Of a DNA stretch of 6,151 bases, positions 5,293 through 6,151 are shown one piece after another. The DNA is from Pseudomonadales bacterium (GTDB lineage Bacteria > Pseudomonadota > Gammaproteobacteria > Pseudomonadales > Azotimanducaceae). The translations under genes were made by a program, and so were the position numbers. The DNA lies in assembly GCA_028822125.1 (NCBI GenBank), contig JAPKEK010000151.1, positions 1 through 6,151 of the forward strand. The letters are read 5' to 3'. Position 1 is the stretch's first letter, and every line of letters starts with the position of its first letter. The notes beneath the pieces are model-generated. The model was not told where the DNA came from. It saw only the letters and a list, made by a program, of their open reading frames with translations, and did not search any database.

Positions 5293-6151
5293 ATTTCTGA
5301 AGCCCTACCAGGAACGCGCTGAGTCGGCTCTAACGGCCACTTTGGATGAGACCGGTGTTCCCCAAGATTTGCAGGAAACAATCCATTATGCCGTCCTCGG
5401 AGGCGGTAAACGCCTGCGTGCCGCCTTTGTTTATCTCACCTGCGAGGCTCTTAAGGTAGACCTAACCCTTGCAGATTCAAGCGCTGCGGCAGTGGAGCTG
5501 ATGCATGCTTACTCCCTGATTCATGATGATCTCCCCGCCATGGACAACGACCTGATGCGCAGAGGCCAGCCCACCGTTCATGTGAAATACGGAGAAGCAA
5601 TGGCAATCTTAGCCGGAGATGCACTTCAGGCCGGCGCCTTCCAGAGTATTGCCGCAGACGAATTATTGAGCTCAAAAAGCAGAACCCAGTTGATCAACGC
5701 GCTGGCTGTTGCGGCGGGTCGAAAAGGGATGGTCGCCGGGCAGGTGCTGGATATGCACCATGAGACGGTAAAGGCCAGCGAACAACAGCTGACCGCCATG
5801 CATCGTGCCAAAACAGGTGCCCTCATTGAGTTCAGTATGATCTCAGCAGGCATCATCGCCCAGATAGATGACGACACCAGAGAAAGACTGCGCCGCTTCG
5901 GTGAAATCATTGGCCTGGCTTTTCAGGTTCGAGATGATATCCTCGACGAAATCGGAGATTCAGCAACGCTTGGCAAGCAGGTCGGCGCCGACCGGCATCG
6001 ACAAAAATCAACTTTTGTTTCCATCCTTGGTCTTTCATCAGCACAATCCAGGCTCGAACAGCTCACCACTGAAGCGATCAGCACAATCGACTCTCTGGGC
6101 AGCAGTGCCCAGGGCCTTAAACTGCTTGGCCACTATGTGGCAGGGCGTGAG
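5282..6151 (+). CDS. ispA: Farnesyl diphosphate synthase (3' end outside window)
   Basis: Cytoplasmic prenyltransferase that condenses isopentenyl diphosphate with dimethylallyl and geranyl diphosphate to give farnesyl diphosphate, precursor of ubiquinone side chains and undecaprenyl phosphate. 290 codons are visible with no stop; E. coli IspA has 299 residues, so only a few are missing. Key sites: GGGKRLR at 40-46 (diphosphate binding), first Asp-rich motif DDLPAMD at 82-88 with the two-residue insertion of bacterial FPP synthases, RR at 93-94, Y77 five residues before that motif (the chain-length position), KTGALIEF near 180-187, second Asp-rich motif DDILD at 218-222, and LGKQVGAD at 230-237. 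The segment KSTFV (242-246) replaces the commoner KxTYP. Two adjacent ATGs, 5282 and 5285, are possible starts; both lie inside the end of xseB (11- or 8-base overlap) with no strong ribosome site, pointing to coupled translation. Confidence 0.96.
   Translation, partial: MMNEFLKPYQERAESALTATLDETGVPQDLQETIHYAVLGGGKRLRAAFVYLTCEALKVDLTLADSSAAAVELMHAYSLIHDDLPAMDNDLMRRGQPTVHVKYGEAMAILAGDALQAGAFQSIAADELLSSKSRTQLINALAVAAGRKGMVAGQVLDMHHETVKASEQQLTAMHRAKTGALIEFSMISAGIIAQIDDDTRERLRRFGEIIGLAFQVRDDILDEIGDSATLGKQVGADRHRQKSTFVSILGLSSAQSRLEQLTTEAISTIDSLGSSAQGLKLLGHYVAGRE

Overview
The window reads as chromosomal DNA of a gammaproteobacterium with mid-range base composition. The best pointer is the right end, where xseB overlaps ispA, an arrangement common in gammaproteobacteria (often followed by dxs, which would lie outside this window). 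A marine or environmental lineage is plausible from the mix of a large GH2 beta-galactosidase and respiratory b- and c-type cytochromes, but that is inference and no genus can be named. Coding density is very high and no intergenic gap exceeds about 110 bases.

Left block, + strand: the C-terminal half of a major facilitator superfamily transporter (cut by the left edge), a complete 1021-residue LacZ-type beta-galactosidase starting 36 bases later, and a cytochrome b561-type membrane protein starting 1 base after the beta-galactosidase stop. The spacings suggest one transcript. The beta-galactosidase keeps the GH2 catalytic and metal-binding residues and looks active; it has no signal peptide, so it should act in the cytoplasm on imported galactosides. 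The transporter resembles the MFS_3/EntS group rather than LacY, so a role in galactoside uptake is not shown.

Middle: a class II c-type cytochrome (cytochrome c'/c556 family) on the - strand converges on the cytochrome b gene. Between them are only 38 bases, holding a perfect 14-base tandem duplication and the start of an imperfect hairpin. The membrane di-heme b protein and the periplasmic c protein could be redox partners.

Right block, + strand: a 106-base divergent intergenic region with candidate back-to-back promoters, then xseB (exonuclease VII small subunit) overlapping the start of ispA (farnesyl diphosphate synthase), which runs off the right edge within a few codons of its expected end.

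No RNA gene, mobile element, CRISPR array, origin or attachment site was seen. I found no convincing undescribed system. The points most worth a second look are the tight coupling of a cytochrome b gene to a beta-galactosidase gene, the overlapping divergent promoters with a palindrome inside one of them, and the distal-site methionine of the class II cytochrome.
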